Positions 7,429-13,339 of a stretch of DNA of 14,194 nt are shown here, in pieces. The notes under the pieces were generated by a model. That model did no database searches. It was not told the DNA's origin and saw only the letters and a program-made list of their open reading frames with translations. The stretch is from assembly GCA_025924435.1 (NCBI GenBank), contig JAICIL010000087.1:1-14194 (forward strand). Direction: 5' to 3'. Each line of letters opens with the position of its first letter. The stretch's first letter is position 1. A program made the position numbers and the translations under genes. The DNA comes from Chloroflexia bacterium. Lineage in GTDB: Bacteria; Chloroflexota; Chloroflexia; Thermomicrobiales; JALYUS01.

Positions 7429-7473
7429 CTCTCCCTCTCCACGCGATGGAGAGGGGCCGGGGGTGAGGTTCCC
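7429..7473. repeat. GC-rich palindromic repeat, family A, copy 2
   Basis: This is the reverse orientation of the unit at 2389-2437: CCCTCTCCACGCGATGGAGAGGGG and then GGGGGTGAGGTTCCC (shown split: CTCTCCACGCGATGGAGAG core). A degenerate half-copy, AACCTCACCTCGGCCCCTCT, starts at 7321. It lies in the leader of the WYL gene. Confidence 0.7.
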
Positions 7474-7485
7474 GACCGCCATCCT

Positions 7486-7513
7486 ATCATGGAAATATGA
7501 CACAACATGTCAA
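7486..7513 (-). promoter_or_regulatory. Putative WYL-gene promoter with overlapping inverted repeat
   Basis: On the minus strand a perfect -35 TTGACA (7513-7508) is followed after 16 nt by CATGAT (7491-7486; 4 of 6 match to the -10 consensus). The inverted repeat TGACA-N5-TGTCA (7498-7512) overlaps the -35, a classic autorepressor position. The leader to the WYL start would be about 215 nt and includes the palindromic repeat. Confidence 0.45.
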
Positions 7514-7576
7514 GAAGTGCGGCGTATGCTGCGCATGTTGGATCATGGAGCGGCCACAAGGCCATCGGAGGTGTCT

Positions 7577-8416
7577 ATGCGCTACGGCTTTGTCATTCCG
7601 GGCGGCGATCTCGCAACGATCATCGCGCTCGCCCAGGAGGCGGAAGCGGCGGGATGGGACGGCGTCTTCTATTGGGACGGAATATATATCGAATCCGCGG
7701 GGGCGATGTACGATCCGTGGGTCGTGCTGGGCGCGATCGCGCTGCGCACCGAGCGCGTGCGCATCGGCGCGATCCTCACGCCGGTGTCGCGCCGCCGCCC
7801 ATGGAAACTGGCCCGCGAGACGGTCACCGTGGATCATCTCTCCCACGGTCGGCTGATCCTGCCGGTCGGCTTGGGCGCGCTGGAGGACGGCGGCTTCGGG
7901 AAAGTCGGCGAGGCGACGGATCGCAAGATGCGGGCGGGATTGCTCGACGAAGGTCTGGCGATCCTCACCGGGCTGTGGAGCGGCCAGCCCTTCAGTTTTC
8001 ACGGGGAACATTATCACGTCGAGGAGATGGCCTTCCTGCCACCGCCGGTGCAGGCGCCACGCATCCCGATCTGGGTGGTGGGGGCGTGGCCGCGCGAGAA
8101 ATCCATGGCGCGCGCGCTCCGCTACGACGGTCTGCTCCCGAACAAACTCGATGCCGACGGCACGCAGGCGGAGATCACCCCGGCGGATATTCGCGCGATG
8201 GCGGCATATTGCGCGGCACATCGCGATCCGGCGACGCCGTTCGACATCGTTGCGGAGGGCCGGACGCCGGGCGAGGACCCGGAGCGGGCGGCGGCCATCG
8301 TCCGCCCCTTCGCCGAAGCGGGCGCCACCTGGTGGACGGAGGCGATGTGGGAAGCGCCGAACGGGCCGGACGCCGTGCGCGCCCGCATCCGGCAAGGCCC
8401 GCCGCGCGTCGGATAG
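7577..8416 (+). CDS. LLM-class (luciferase-like) flavin/F420-dependent oxidoreductase
   Basis: A 279-residue cytosolic TIM-barrel oxidoreductase. GFVIPGGDLATIIALAQEAE begins the barrel, TERVRIGAILTP follows near residues 58-69, and VTVDHLSHGRLILPVGLGA carries the family signature for this superfamily. HYHVEEMAFLPPPVQ and IPIWVVGAWPREKSM follow. Members use F420H2 or FMN; the cofactor here is not proven. ATG 7577 has GGAGG 5 nt upstream. The upstream in-frame extension runs through palindromic repeats and is not coding. It diverges from the WYL regulator. It is somewhat shorter than many LLM proteins, but the fold looks complete. The substrate is unknown. Confidence 0.9.
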   Translation: MRYGFVIPGGDLATIIALAQEAEAAGWDGVFYWDGIYIESAGAMYDPWVVLGAIALRTERVRIGAILTPVSRRRPWKLARETVTVDHLSHGRLILPVGLGALEDGGFGKVGEATDRKMRAGLLDEGLAILTGLWSGQPFSFHGEHYHVEEMAFLPPPVQAPRIPIWVVGAWPREKSMARALRYDGLLPNKLDADGTQAEITPADIRAMAAYCAAHRDPATPFDIVAEGRTPGEDPERAAAIVRPFAEAGATWWTEAMWEAPNGPDAVRARIRQGPPRVG

Positions 8417-8463
8417 CGCGGCGATCATCGTAGGAGATTACGCAGTTCGCGAGAACAAGGGCG

Positions 8464-8519
8464 GTGGAGGCAAGCGTCCCGCTTGCTTGCCCCGCTTGCC
8501 TCCACTGGGGAAAATCCCC
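8464..8519. repeat. Strong hairpin followed by a second small stem
   Basis: Perfect 13-bp arms GTGGAGGCAAGCG (8464-8476) and CGCTTGCCTCCAC (8493-8505) enclose a 16-nt loop; an alternative CAAGC/GCTTG stem competes inside. Directly after it, TGGGGA-AAA-TCCCCA (8505-8519) forms a second stem. It lies 47 bp past the LLM stop and could stop transcripts, but neither stem has a U-run. Confidence 0.75.
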
Positions 8520-8617
8520 ACCTGCGTACGTCCCAAAACGACCGAGGCCCGGAAGGTCACATGCGTTCCGAGCCTGATTGCGATAACGGGAAGGGCATTA
8601 GCCGACGCCGAGCAGTT

Positions 8618-8711
8618 TAACTCGCGACCCAGGAGACCCCGCAGGACTTCGTACTGCGTGCCCTTGTTCTCCGGGTGCTCCTCGAAGCGGGCGCGCCTCG
8701 AAGTACTGCAT
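8618..8711 (-). pseudogene. Frameshifted remnant of a Chloroflexota-type surface-protein C-terminal motif
   Basis: On the minus strand, QYFE in one frame (from 8708) is followed in the next frame by RARFEEHPENKGTQYEVL and RGLLGREL. From memory, secreted proteins of Chloroflexota carry a C-terminal motif of the form VQYFERARFEYHPEN...YEVLLGLLGREL, so one extra G (GAGGCGCGCC instead of GAGCGCGCC) explains the shift. No signal peptide or preceding repeats are present, so only about 30 codons survive. The flanking frame is not recognisable. Family recognition is from memory of the motif, not a search. Confidence 0.5.
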
Positions 8712-8728
8712 GTTCGCAGCCCGCTTTT

Positions 8729-8752
8729 CATCCCTCCACGATCTGCTATACT
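8729..8752 (+). promoter_or_regulatory. Possible sigma-70 promoter
   Basis: TATACT at 8747-8752 is a 5-of-6 match to the -10 consensus. A partial -35, TTTTCA, lies 16 nt upstream. A 10-bp palindrome TGTACGTACA follows at about 8766-8775. It would transcribe toward the broken reading frame at 8851. Confidence 0.35.
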
Positions 8753-8850
8753 GACCGTATCATCTGTACGTACACCAGAGAATACGGAATATCGGGAGAT
8801 TTGCACGGGGTCAGGATCGAGCGTGGCGGGCTGCGTGGGAGGGATGCGAC

Positions 8851-8990
8851 ATGCCGGACGAGGTCTTTCGGATGGCCGCCGGGATGACCGATGCCGAATG
8901 ACTCCTCATTGAGGCGGTCTGAGGGACGTGCTCCACCGCAACCGCTGGCGGCGGCGCGCCTGGCGGCTGCTCCATCGGCTGCGCGCGATC
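8851..8990 (+). pseudogene. Possible broken small gene
   Basis: GGGAGG 8 nt ahead of ATG 8851 opens a frame reading MPDEVFRMAAGMTDAE and then TGA, followed in frame by LLIEAV and TGA. After a shift the next frame continues GLRDVLHRNRWRRRAWRLL and HRLRAIAY up to the palindromic repeat at 8991. Joined, this would be a plausible 50-residue basic protein with one nonsense change and one frameshift. The family is not recognised and chance cannot be excluded. Confidence 0.25.
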
Positions 8991-9027
8991 GCCTACCCCC
9001 CGGGCCCCTCCCGAAAAGGCGGGGGAA
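8991..9027. repeat. Palindromic repeat family B, divergent copy
   Basis: GCCTACCCCCC, CCCCTCCCG, AAAAGGCGGGGG in order, matching the order of elements in the copies at 2497 and 9082, but in plus orientation and with a poorer stem. Confidence 0.5.
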
Positions 9028-9081
9028 CGCGGTCCGCGCATCGTGCTTTGCGATCAATTCCTCGATCTCATGAGGCTCGCT

Positions 9082-9119
9082 CCCCCTTCCCGACGCGGGA
9101 AGGGGGCTGGGGGGTTTAG
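9082..9119. repeat. Palindromic repeat family B, copy 2
   Basis: CCCCCTTCCCG/CGGGAAGGGGG arms around ACG, then CTGGGGGGTTTAGGC. It is almost identical to the copy at 2497-2534. The TAA stop of the neighbouring methyltransferase is inside the repeat's outer edge (9116-9118). It could act as a 3' RNA-protecting stem. Confidence 0.85.
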
Positions 9120-9970
9120 GCCGTCCCGGACGCGACGACGATGGCGGCGTTGAACTGAACGCACTCGCCGTCGTCGTACTGACGGATGCTCGCAAAGACC
9201 TCGTCGAGCGCCGTTGTTTGCTGCGCCGGCGGGATTTGCAGCAGCAAATTGTCGAACGTGACCATGTCGCTGCGGATGTAGCCGAGGAATTCTTCGGGCG
9301 TGCCCGGCCACGGGAGTGGCACGGCGTGTGTCTCCTCGCGGACAGTGGCGAAGCCTGCCGCGCGGAGGGCGGCAGAGAGCGTGCCCGCGCGGGCGAACTT
9401 GAGCGGGTGCGGCGTCTCCGGGTCGGGATCGGGCGGCGGGGCGGGATGGTAGCGCAGGAGCACCGAGAGCGTGCTGGTCAGGTAATCAATCTGTTCCAGC
9501 GGCCCCCAGACGGCGAAGACGGCGCGGCCACCGGGCCGGAGCACCCGCCGCATCTCGCGGAGCGCCCCCGGCACATCGGGGAAATACATCACCCCGAACC
9601 GGCAGGTGACGCGGTCGAACGAGGCGTCCGGGAAGGGGAGCGCGCCCGCGTCGGCCTCCGCGAAGCGCATATTGGCGATGCCCTGTCGCTCCGCGTTCTC
9701 CGCCGCGATCCCTACCATCTCCGGGATCACATCCGTCGCCGTCACGAGGCCGTCCGGCCCGACGCGCGGGGCGAGGGAGAGCGCGGGTTCGCCCGTGCCG
9801 CTCGCGAGATCGAGCACCCGCATCCCCGGTTCTGGCTCCGCCCAGTCAATCAGCAGATCGGTGACGCCCCGCCACCACGCGGTGAGGATCGGGTGCCAGC
9901 GCCGCCATTTCGCCGCCCGCTCCGACCAGTTCCAGGCGTCGGCGGCGGTCTCATGCGATGAGTCTGCCAT
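9116..9970 (-). CDS. UbiE/COQ5-type class I SAM methyltransferase
   Basis: A 284-residue cytosolic methyltransferase. Motif I is VLDLASGTGEPAL (residues 52-64), followed by VTATDVIPEMV (acidic end of strand 2), FAEADAGALPFPDASFD (motif II region, about 103-119) and LREMRRVLRPGGRAVFAVWG (about 137-155). An N-terminal WSERAAKWRRWHP segment and a long C-terminal half with PLPWPGTPEEFLGYIR resemble small-molecule O/C-methyltransferases. ATG 9970 has GGAG 6-7 nt upstream. It lies 36 bp after the DUF2283 gene on the same strand and may be co-transcribed with it. The C-terminus ends exactly at a palindromic repeat that supplies the stop. Substrate unknown. Confidence 0.9.
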   Translation of the reverse strand: MADSSHETAADAWNWSERAAKWRRWHPILTAWWRGVTDLLIDWAEPEPGMRVLDLASGTGEPALSLAPRVGPDGLVTATDVIPEMVGIAAENAERQGIANMRFAEADAGALPFPDASFDRVTCRFGVMYFPDVPGALREMRRVLRPGGRAVFAVWGPLEQIDYLTSTLSVLLRYHPAPPPDPDPETPHPLKFARAGTLSAALRAAGFATVREETHAVPLPWPGTPEEFLGYIRSDMVTFDNLLLQIPPAQQTTALDEVFASIRQYDDGECVQFNAAIVVASGTA

Positions 9971-10006
9971 ACCTCGCTCCGCTCACTCATCACGCGGTCG
10001 TGTAAA

Positions 10007-10243
10007 TCAGGCGAATATCTTGATGTGCTCTGTTTCGAGCAATCGAGCGATCTCGTTCGCCATCGGCAGGCCATCGAGATTGACGCCCTTGCTCACATAT
10101 AACAGTTCGACGCCGACCGGCTCGCCATCGGGTGCGTAGTCAATGTTCCGGTAATCATTGAGGATATCCATGTGATCCCACGGTGCATCCCGGAAGGTGA
10201 TATACGCGGCGTCGGCGTCCGGATCGTATTCCAGGTAAGGCAT
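10007..10243 (-). CDS. DUF2283 family small protein (putative antitoxin partner)
   Basis: A 78-residue protein. YLEYDPDADAAYITF at the N-terminus and NIDYAPDGEPVGVELL in the middle are the DUF2283 hallmarks. DUF2283 genes commonly follow DUF4258 genes and the pair is suspected to be a toxin-antitoxin-like module; this function is not proven. I chose ATG 10243 (AAAGG 4 nt upstream); a GTG at 10261 would add six residues (MNEKGR) and is possible. The gene appears intact, while the DUF4258 partner just upstream is broken. Confidence 0.85.
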   Translation of the reverse strand: MPYLEYDPDADAAYITFRDAPWDHMDILNDYRNIDYAPDGEPVGVELLYVSKGVNLDGLPMANEIARLLETEHIKIFA

Positions 10244-10264
10244 CCGACCTTTTTCGTTCACTTC

Positions 10265-10286
10265 GTCACCTTGTCACCTTGTCACC
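10265..10286. repeat. Octamer tandem repeat (GTCACCTT) x3
   Basis: GTCACC occurs three times at exact 8-bp steps (10265, 10273, 10281) in the junction between the DUF4258 remnant and DUF2283. On the transcribed strand it reads AAGGTGAC, so each copy is also a ribosome-site-like sequence ahead of the GTG/ATG of DUF2283. Copy-number changes could alter expression; this is inference. Confidence 0.8.
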
Positions 10287-10491
10287 TACACTGTCAGTAT
10301 GTGCGGCGGCTATGAAGCCTTGCGGATGACTACCTGTACCGCCCATCCGTAGACAGTTCCATAATAGATCGGGTTACCTTCGGCGTCGCGTCGGGGTTTG
10401 AGCAATTGCGCACCAGCGTCGCGATATCCGATTCCGTGATCCTCCGTTGGGCCATGCGCCGTTCCGCGTGCTTCGTAAATGTGAAACGCAT
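10286..10491 (-). pseudogene. DUF4258 family protein, frameshifted and interrupted by a stop
   Basis: ATG 10491-10489 (GGAG 8 nt upstream) opens MRFTFTKHAERRMAQRRI, then TESDIATLVRNCSNPDATPK, the DUF4258 HAxxRMxxRxI core. Near 10378-10382 the frame must shift by one (AAGG where AAGGG would continue) to read GNPIYYGTVYGWAVQVVIR and KAS, the family's second half. An in-frame TAG (10312-10310) then precedes PPHILTV and a second TAG (10288-10286), which fits the usual family ending. So there is one single-base deletion and one nonsense change. As it stands, the first frame ends after ATPKVTRSIMELSTDGRYR. It directly precedes DUF2283 in the same direction. A sequencing error could explain the shift but not also the stop. 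Confidence 0.75.
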
Positions 10492-10611
10492 CGCCCGCGC
10501 TCCTCAGTGTATCACCGCCGTTCAACCCTCGCGGGGCACATTCCGCACCGGCCCGTATTATGGCTCTGTTTCCGAGCGTAACCGGCGTCCTCATCCGCCT
10601 GGTTCTCGGCG

Positions 10612-11604
10612 TTACTCCGGGACGGGGCGCGACGGTCGGAGGTGGGGCGCGAGGAAGCGCCACGCCTCGCGCCGCGATTGCCGCGCCAGCGGCGTGTCGA
10701 GGCGGTTGAAGGCGTGGCCGCCGGGCGCGTTGTCGTAGATTTTGTACCGGAACGATTCGCCCTTCCCCTCCGCCTTGAGCGCCTGGATCATCCGCTCGAC
10801 CTCCAGCACATTGACATCCTCGTCGTTAGTCGTCGTGTGGATGAGGAGCGGCGTCCCGGCGTAGCGGTGCGCCTGCCACGAGGGGGAGCGGCGGCGATAC
10901 TCCGCGACATCCTCCTCCGCCGTCTTGCCGACGTGGTATTTCGCGGACATCATGTCGCGGTAGCCCTGGCTCTTGTAGCCCATCCGCGCGACGAGGTCGC
11001 TGACCGGCACCGCCGCGTACGCCGCCGCGTAGTCGTCCGGGTGGTCGAAGATATTGAGGAGCGTGTGCATGCCGCCGTGGCTCCAGCCGATGATGCCGAC
11101 CCGCCGTGGATCGAGGAAAGGATAGGCCTCAATCGCAAAGTTGCGCGCCGCGTAACTGTCCTCGGTCTCCAAACCGCCGTAGTCAATTTGCTCGTAGAAG
11201 GCGCGGCCATAGCCCGTGCTGCCCCGGTACTCCGGCGCGATCACCGTGTAGCCCTGCTCCACCAACTCGCGCACGACATTCGCCGCGCCGGAGCCGAAGT
11301 TCGCGTGGATGCCGCCGTGAACCTGCACGATCAGCGGGTGCTTCGTGTTCCGGTCGAGATCGCGCGGGATGAAGACGTAGGCGCGCAGCACGAGCGGGTT
11401 GCCCGCCCCCTGCGCGGTCGGGTTCGGGGTGTTGCGCGGCGGCGGCCCGGTGAACGAGACGAGTTCGATCGAGGCGATATCGCCGAGGCGCTGGTAGAAC
11501 ATCAGGTCGTCAATCTGCCGCGAGAGCACATCCGTCGTGTGCTTCTGATCCTCGACGGCCCGCTCCAGTTTTCGGATCAGCGCATCCCGCGCGTCATCCT
11601 CCAT
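10612..11604 (-). CDS. S9-like (prolyl oligopeptidase/acylaminoacyl-type) serine peptidase or alpha/beta hydrolase
   Basis: A 330-residue alpha/beta hydrolase. The oxyanion segment VQVHGGIHANFG, then VIAPEYRGSTGYGRAFYEQ, and the nucleophile elbow GWSHGG (Ser about 175) are typical of the S9 catalytic domain. TTTNDEDVN carries the acid (Asp near 259) and GGHAFN the His (about 297). The beta-propeller of true S9 peptidases is absent; residues 1-60 instead form a charged, probably coiled-coil helix (RKLERAVEDQKHTTDVLSRQ). There is no signal peptide, so it is cytosolic. ATG 11604-11602 has AAGGAG 6 nt upstream. The terminator at 11689-11726 separates it from the upstream LLM gene, so it is probably its own unit, though no clear promoter was found. 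Confidence 0.88.
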   Translation of the reverse strand: MEDDARDALIRKLERAVEDQKHTTDVLSRQIDDLMFYQRLGDIASIELVSFTGPPPRNTPNPTAQGAGNPLVLRAYVFIPRDLDRNTKHPLIVQVHGGIHANFGSGAANVVRELVEQGYTVIAPEYRGSTGYGRAFYEQIDYGGLETEDSYAARNFAIEAYPFLDPRRVGIIGWSHGGMHTLLNIFDHPDDYAAAYAAVPVSDLVARMGYKSQGYRDMMSAKYHVGKTAEEDVAEYRRRSPSWQAHRYAGTPLLIHTTTNDEDVNVLEVERMIQALKAEGKGESFRYKIYDNAPGGHAFNRLDTPLARQSRREAWRFLAPHLRPSRPVPE

Positions 11605-11688
11605 TCGCTGCTCCTTTTTCACTCGATCGCACCAACACGACACCGGCGACACCATGAGACAACGCTACCACAAAGGAGACCGCGCGCG

Positions 11689-11726
11689 AAAAGCAAAAGG
11701 ACCGGAGAGACCCTTGGGCCTCTCCG
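11689..11726 (-). terminator. Rho-independent terminator of the LLM oxidoreductase gene
   Basis: On the minus strand CGGAGAG (11726-11720) and CTCTCCG (11709-11703) pair, with an inner CCC/GGG stem after one mismatch, and are followed by GGTCCTTTTGCTTTT. It begins 45 bp after the LLM stop. This is the best terminator in the window. Confidence 0.8.
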
Positions 11727-11770
11727 ATCTCGATGCCGAGGGGGTTTTCCGGTCCAAGAATCCCGGCAGT

Positions 11771-12634
11771 TCAGCGCTCCCTTTTCAGCCGGGGGATGAC
11801 GTCGGTGGCGATGTGTTCGAGGATCGGCAGTTGGGCGTCGCCGGGGGCGTCAATAATCAACTCATTGACGCCCGCCTCCCAGTAGTGGCCGACGACCTCC
11901 TCGAAGGCGTCTATCGAGGCCCACGGGTCGCTCGGCATCAGGGCAGCCCAGCCGTAGAGCGAGCGGATGATCTCATGCGGGTCACGGCCGATGGCGGCGC
12001 AGTGTTCGTCCAGAATCGCGTTGCGGGCGCGCATCTCGTCCACCGTGCCGTGCGAGTTCCAGCGGTCGGCATGCTCGGCGACGATCTTCAGCATCTGCCG
12101 CCCGTGCGCGCCGAGGGTGAGCGGCGGGCGCGGCTGCTGGACGGGGCGGGGGCGGAAAGCCGCGTCCTTCAGTTGGTAATACTTCCCCGCGTAGGTCGTG
12201 TACTCGTTACGCAGCAGGTGGTCCACGATCTCGACCGCCTCTCGGAACCGCCCGACCAGTTCGGCGGGCGCGGGGAAGGGGATGCCGAACATCTCGTGCT
12301 CCGGCACGTACCAGCCCGCGCCGAGGCCGAGTTCGAGCCGCCCATTCGAGATATGATCCACCGTCGCCGCCTCTTTGGCGAGCAGGGCGGGGTGCCGGAA
12401 GGTGTTGCAACTGACGAGCACGCCGATCCGAATCCGCTCGGTGCGCGCCGCCAGCCCCGCGAGCAGCGTCCACCCCTCGTGATATGGGCCGGTCGGGCGG
12501 CTCGGCTGCACGTAATGGTCGCAGTCCCAGACGCTGTCGAAGCCGAGTTGCTCGAACTGCCGCCAGCGTTCGACGGTCTTCTCCCACGGCATGTTCTGGT
12601 CCGTGCAAAGCCCGATCCGCAGCGGTTGCGCCAT
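11771..12634 (-). CDS. LLM-class F420-dependent oxidoreductase
   Basis: A 287-residue TIM-barrel oxidoreductase of the luciferase-like superfamily. LRIGLCTDQNMPWEKTVERW, then GFDSVWDCDHY, TERIRIGVLVSCNTFRHPAL, and the signature AATVDHISNGRLELGLGAGW are followed by EHEMFGIPFP (typical of the F420-dependent group), PPLTLGAHGRQMLKIVAEHA and DRWNSHG. F420 use is expected from the subgroup but not proven. ATG 12634-12632 has GGGGAGG 6 nt upstream and starts at the first conserved strand; a longer frame to 12955 runs through repeats and the promoter and is rejected. It is a separate transcription unit, with a promoter at 12703-12732 and a terminator at 11689-11726. It is a paralogue, not a close copy, of the LLM gene at 7577. 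Confidence 0.92.
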   Translation of the reverse strand: MAQPLRIGLCTDQNMPWEKTVERWRQFEQLGFDSVWDCDHYVQPSRPTGPYHEGWTLLAGLAARTERIRIGVLVSCNTFRHPALLAKEAATVDHISNGRLELGLGAGWYVPEHEMFGIPFPAPAELVGRFREAVEIVDHLLRNEYTTYAGKYYQLKDAAFRPRPVQQPRPPLTLGAHGRQMLKIVAEHADRWNSHGTVDEMRARNAILDEHCAAIGRDPHEIIRSLYGWAALMPSDPWASIDAFEEVVGHYWEAGVNELIIDAPGDAQLPILEHIATDVIPRLKRER

Positions 12635-12700
12635 GCATTGCCTCCCCAGTCTCGCGACACCGCGCCGTCCGTTGATTCCTTCGAGGATTGTCTCACCCAG

Positions 12701-12732
12701 CGGGTATACCCGTTCGTATCGCGGATCGTCAA
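12701..12732 (-). promoter_or_regulatory. Promoter of the LLM gene with palindrome over the -10
   Basis: On the minus strand TTGACG (12732-12727; 5 of 6), an 18-nt spacer and TATACC (12708-12703) form a good sigma-70 promoter about 60-70 bp before the start codon. The -10 sits in a perfect 12-bp palindrome CGGGTATACCCG (12701-12712), a likely operator position. Confidence 0.6.
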
Positions 12733-12791
12733 GGGAGGAGAGCGCATCGCAGGGCGTATTCATTGTCGCCTTTTGGGGAATCCTAATCTCC

Positions 12792-12909
12792 AATCCCCTT
12801 CCTTGGGAGGGAAGTGGGAGTGCGCTTCCGAGAGATCGGGGCGTTCGGGATACGGCACGGCAATGCAACGAGTCAACCCTTTCCCTCCGAGGGAAGGCGC
12901 CGGGGGTTA
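12792..12909. repeat. Two degenerate palindromic repeats (family B-like)
   Basis: Imperfect stem-loops CCCCTTCCTTGGGAGGGAAG (from about 12795) and CCTTTCCCTCCGAGGGAAGG (from about 12880). The second ends in GGGGGTTAG, like the family B copies. No gene is seen between the LLM promoter at 12732 and the palindromic element at 12910. Confidence 0.6.
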
Positions 12910-12999
12910 GAGCGGATCGCACAATGATTGTCCCCTGTTTTTCCTTGCCAGACAACGATGCAAGGCGAGGAATGGGGACAATCTTTATGAAAAACGCTC
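12910..12999. repeat. 90-bp palindromic MITE-like element flanked by TA
   Basis: Both ends have the same layout: GAGCG, then 11 unrelated bases, then GATTGTCCCC (12926-12935, inverse 12974-12983). An inner CCTTGC/GCAAGG stem (12943-12948 and 12960-12965) follows. TA flanks both sides (12908-12909, 13000-13001). It has no coding capacity. The size, symmetry and TA flanks fit a miniature inverted-repeat element of the IS630/Tc1 or IS5 kind. Confidence 0.65.
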
Positions 13000-13052
13000 T
13001 AGGAGCGTGTTTGGTGATTCCGATAGGGACATAGCGTCGTACTTTTGCATGT

Positions 13053-13220
13053 ATGAGTACGATCTATCCTTCTGACCTGAGCGACGCTGAATGGGACCGT
13101 TTGCAATGCCACCTCCCCGAGAGACTGACGCGTCGGCCCGCCGCGCGTAGAGTGTCGTACCATAGCGACATGACGGATGTTGCGCCGCGCTTCCCGCGCC
13201 GTTGTACGCCGCTACCCTAG
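13053..13220 (+). pseudogene. IS5-family transposase, N-terminal fragment
   Basis: ATG 13053 opens MSTIYPSDLSDAEWDRLQ, then CHLPERLTRRP, the DUF4096-type N-terminus found in IS5-family transposases (YPSDLTDxxWxxLxPLLP). After about 30 codons the resemblance stops; the frame runs on by chance to TAG 13218-13220. The entire DDE catalytic region is missing. Confidence 0.75.
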
Positions 13221-13339
13221 GTTGATGCGATGCCGAACGGTCACTACGCGCCGCGGCTGTGGCCGGTGCGAGAAATGGACTCGCCGTGTTGGGCATGGTC
13301 GTTTCTGCCCAAGTCCGCTGCCGTAGGGAGGGAGAATAT

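Larger units (their letters stand above)
8417..9115. other. Gene-poor region of hairpins, repeats and gene remnants
   Basis: About 700 bp with no intact gene. It contains a strong hairpin at 8464-8505, a frameshifted fragment of a surface-protein motif (8618-8711), a promoter-like TATACT at 8747, a broken small reading frame (8851-8990), and two palindromic family B copies (8991-9027, 9082-9119). A 122-codon open frame on the minus strand (8438-8806) merely runs through the fragment and the hairpin. I read the whole interval as decayed accessory DNA. Confidence 0.6.

Noticed and set aside
8438..8806. 122-codon minus-strand frame as a real gene
   Set aside because: Only the middle resembles a protein family and that part needs a frameshift to join QYFE; the ends are a hairpin and promoter-like DNA.
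10310..10663. 117-codon minus-strand frame as an intact gene
   Set aside because: Only its last ~25 codons match DUF4258; the family's N-terminal half is in another frame starting at 10491, and the 5' part is non-coding leader and the peptidase 3' end.
10642..12910. Plus-strand open frames of 385 and 418 codons opposite the S9-type peptidase and LLM genes
   Set aside because: Shadow frames; the minus strand has catalytic motifs, promoter and terminator.
11771..12955. Extended 394-codon form of the LLM oxidoreductase
   Set aside because: The extension translates palindromic repeats and the promoter; ATG 12634 has a strong ribosome site and begins at the first conserved strand.
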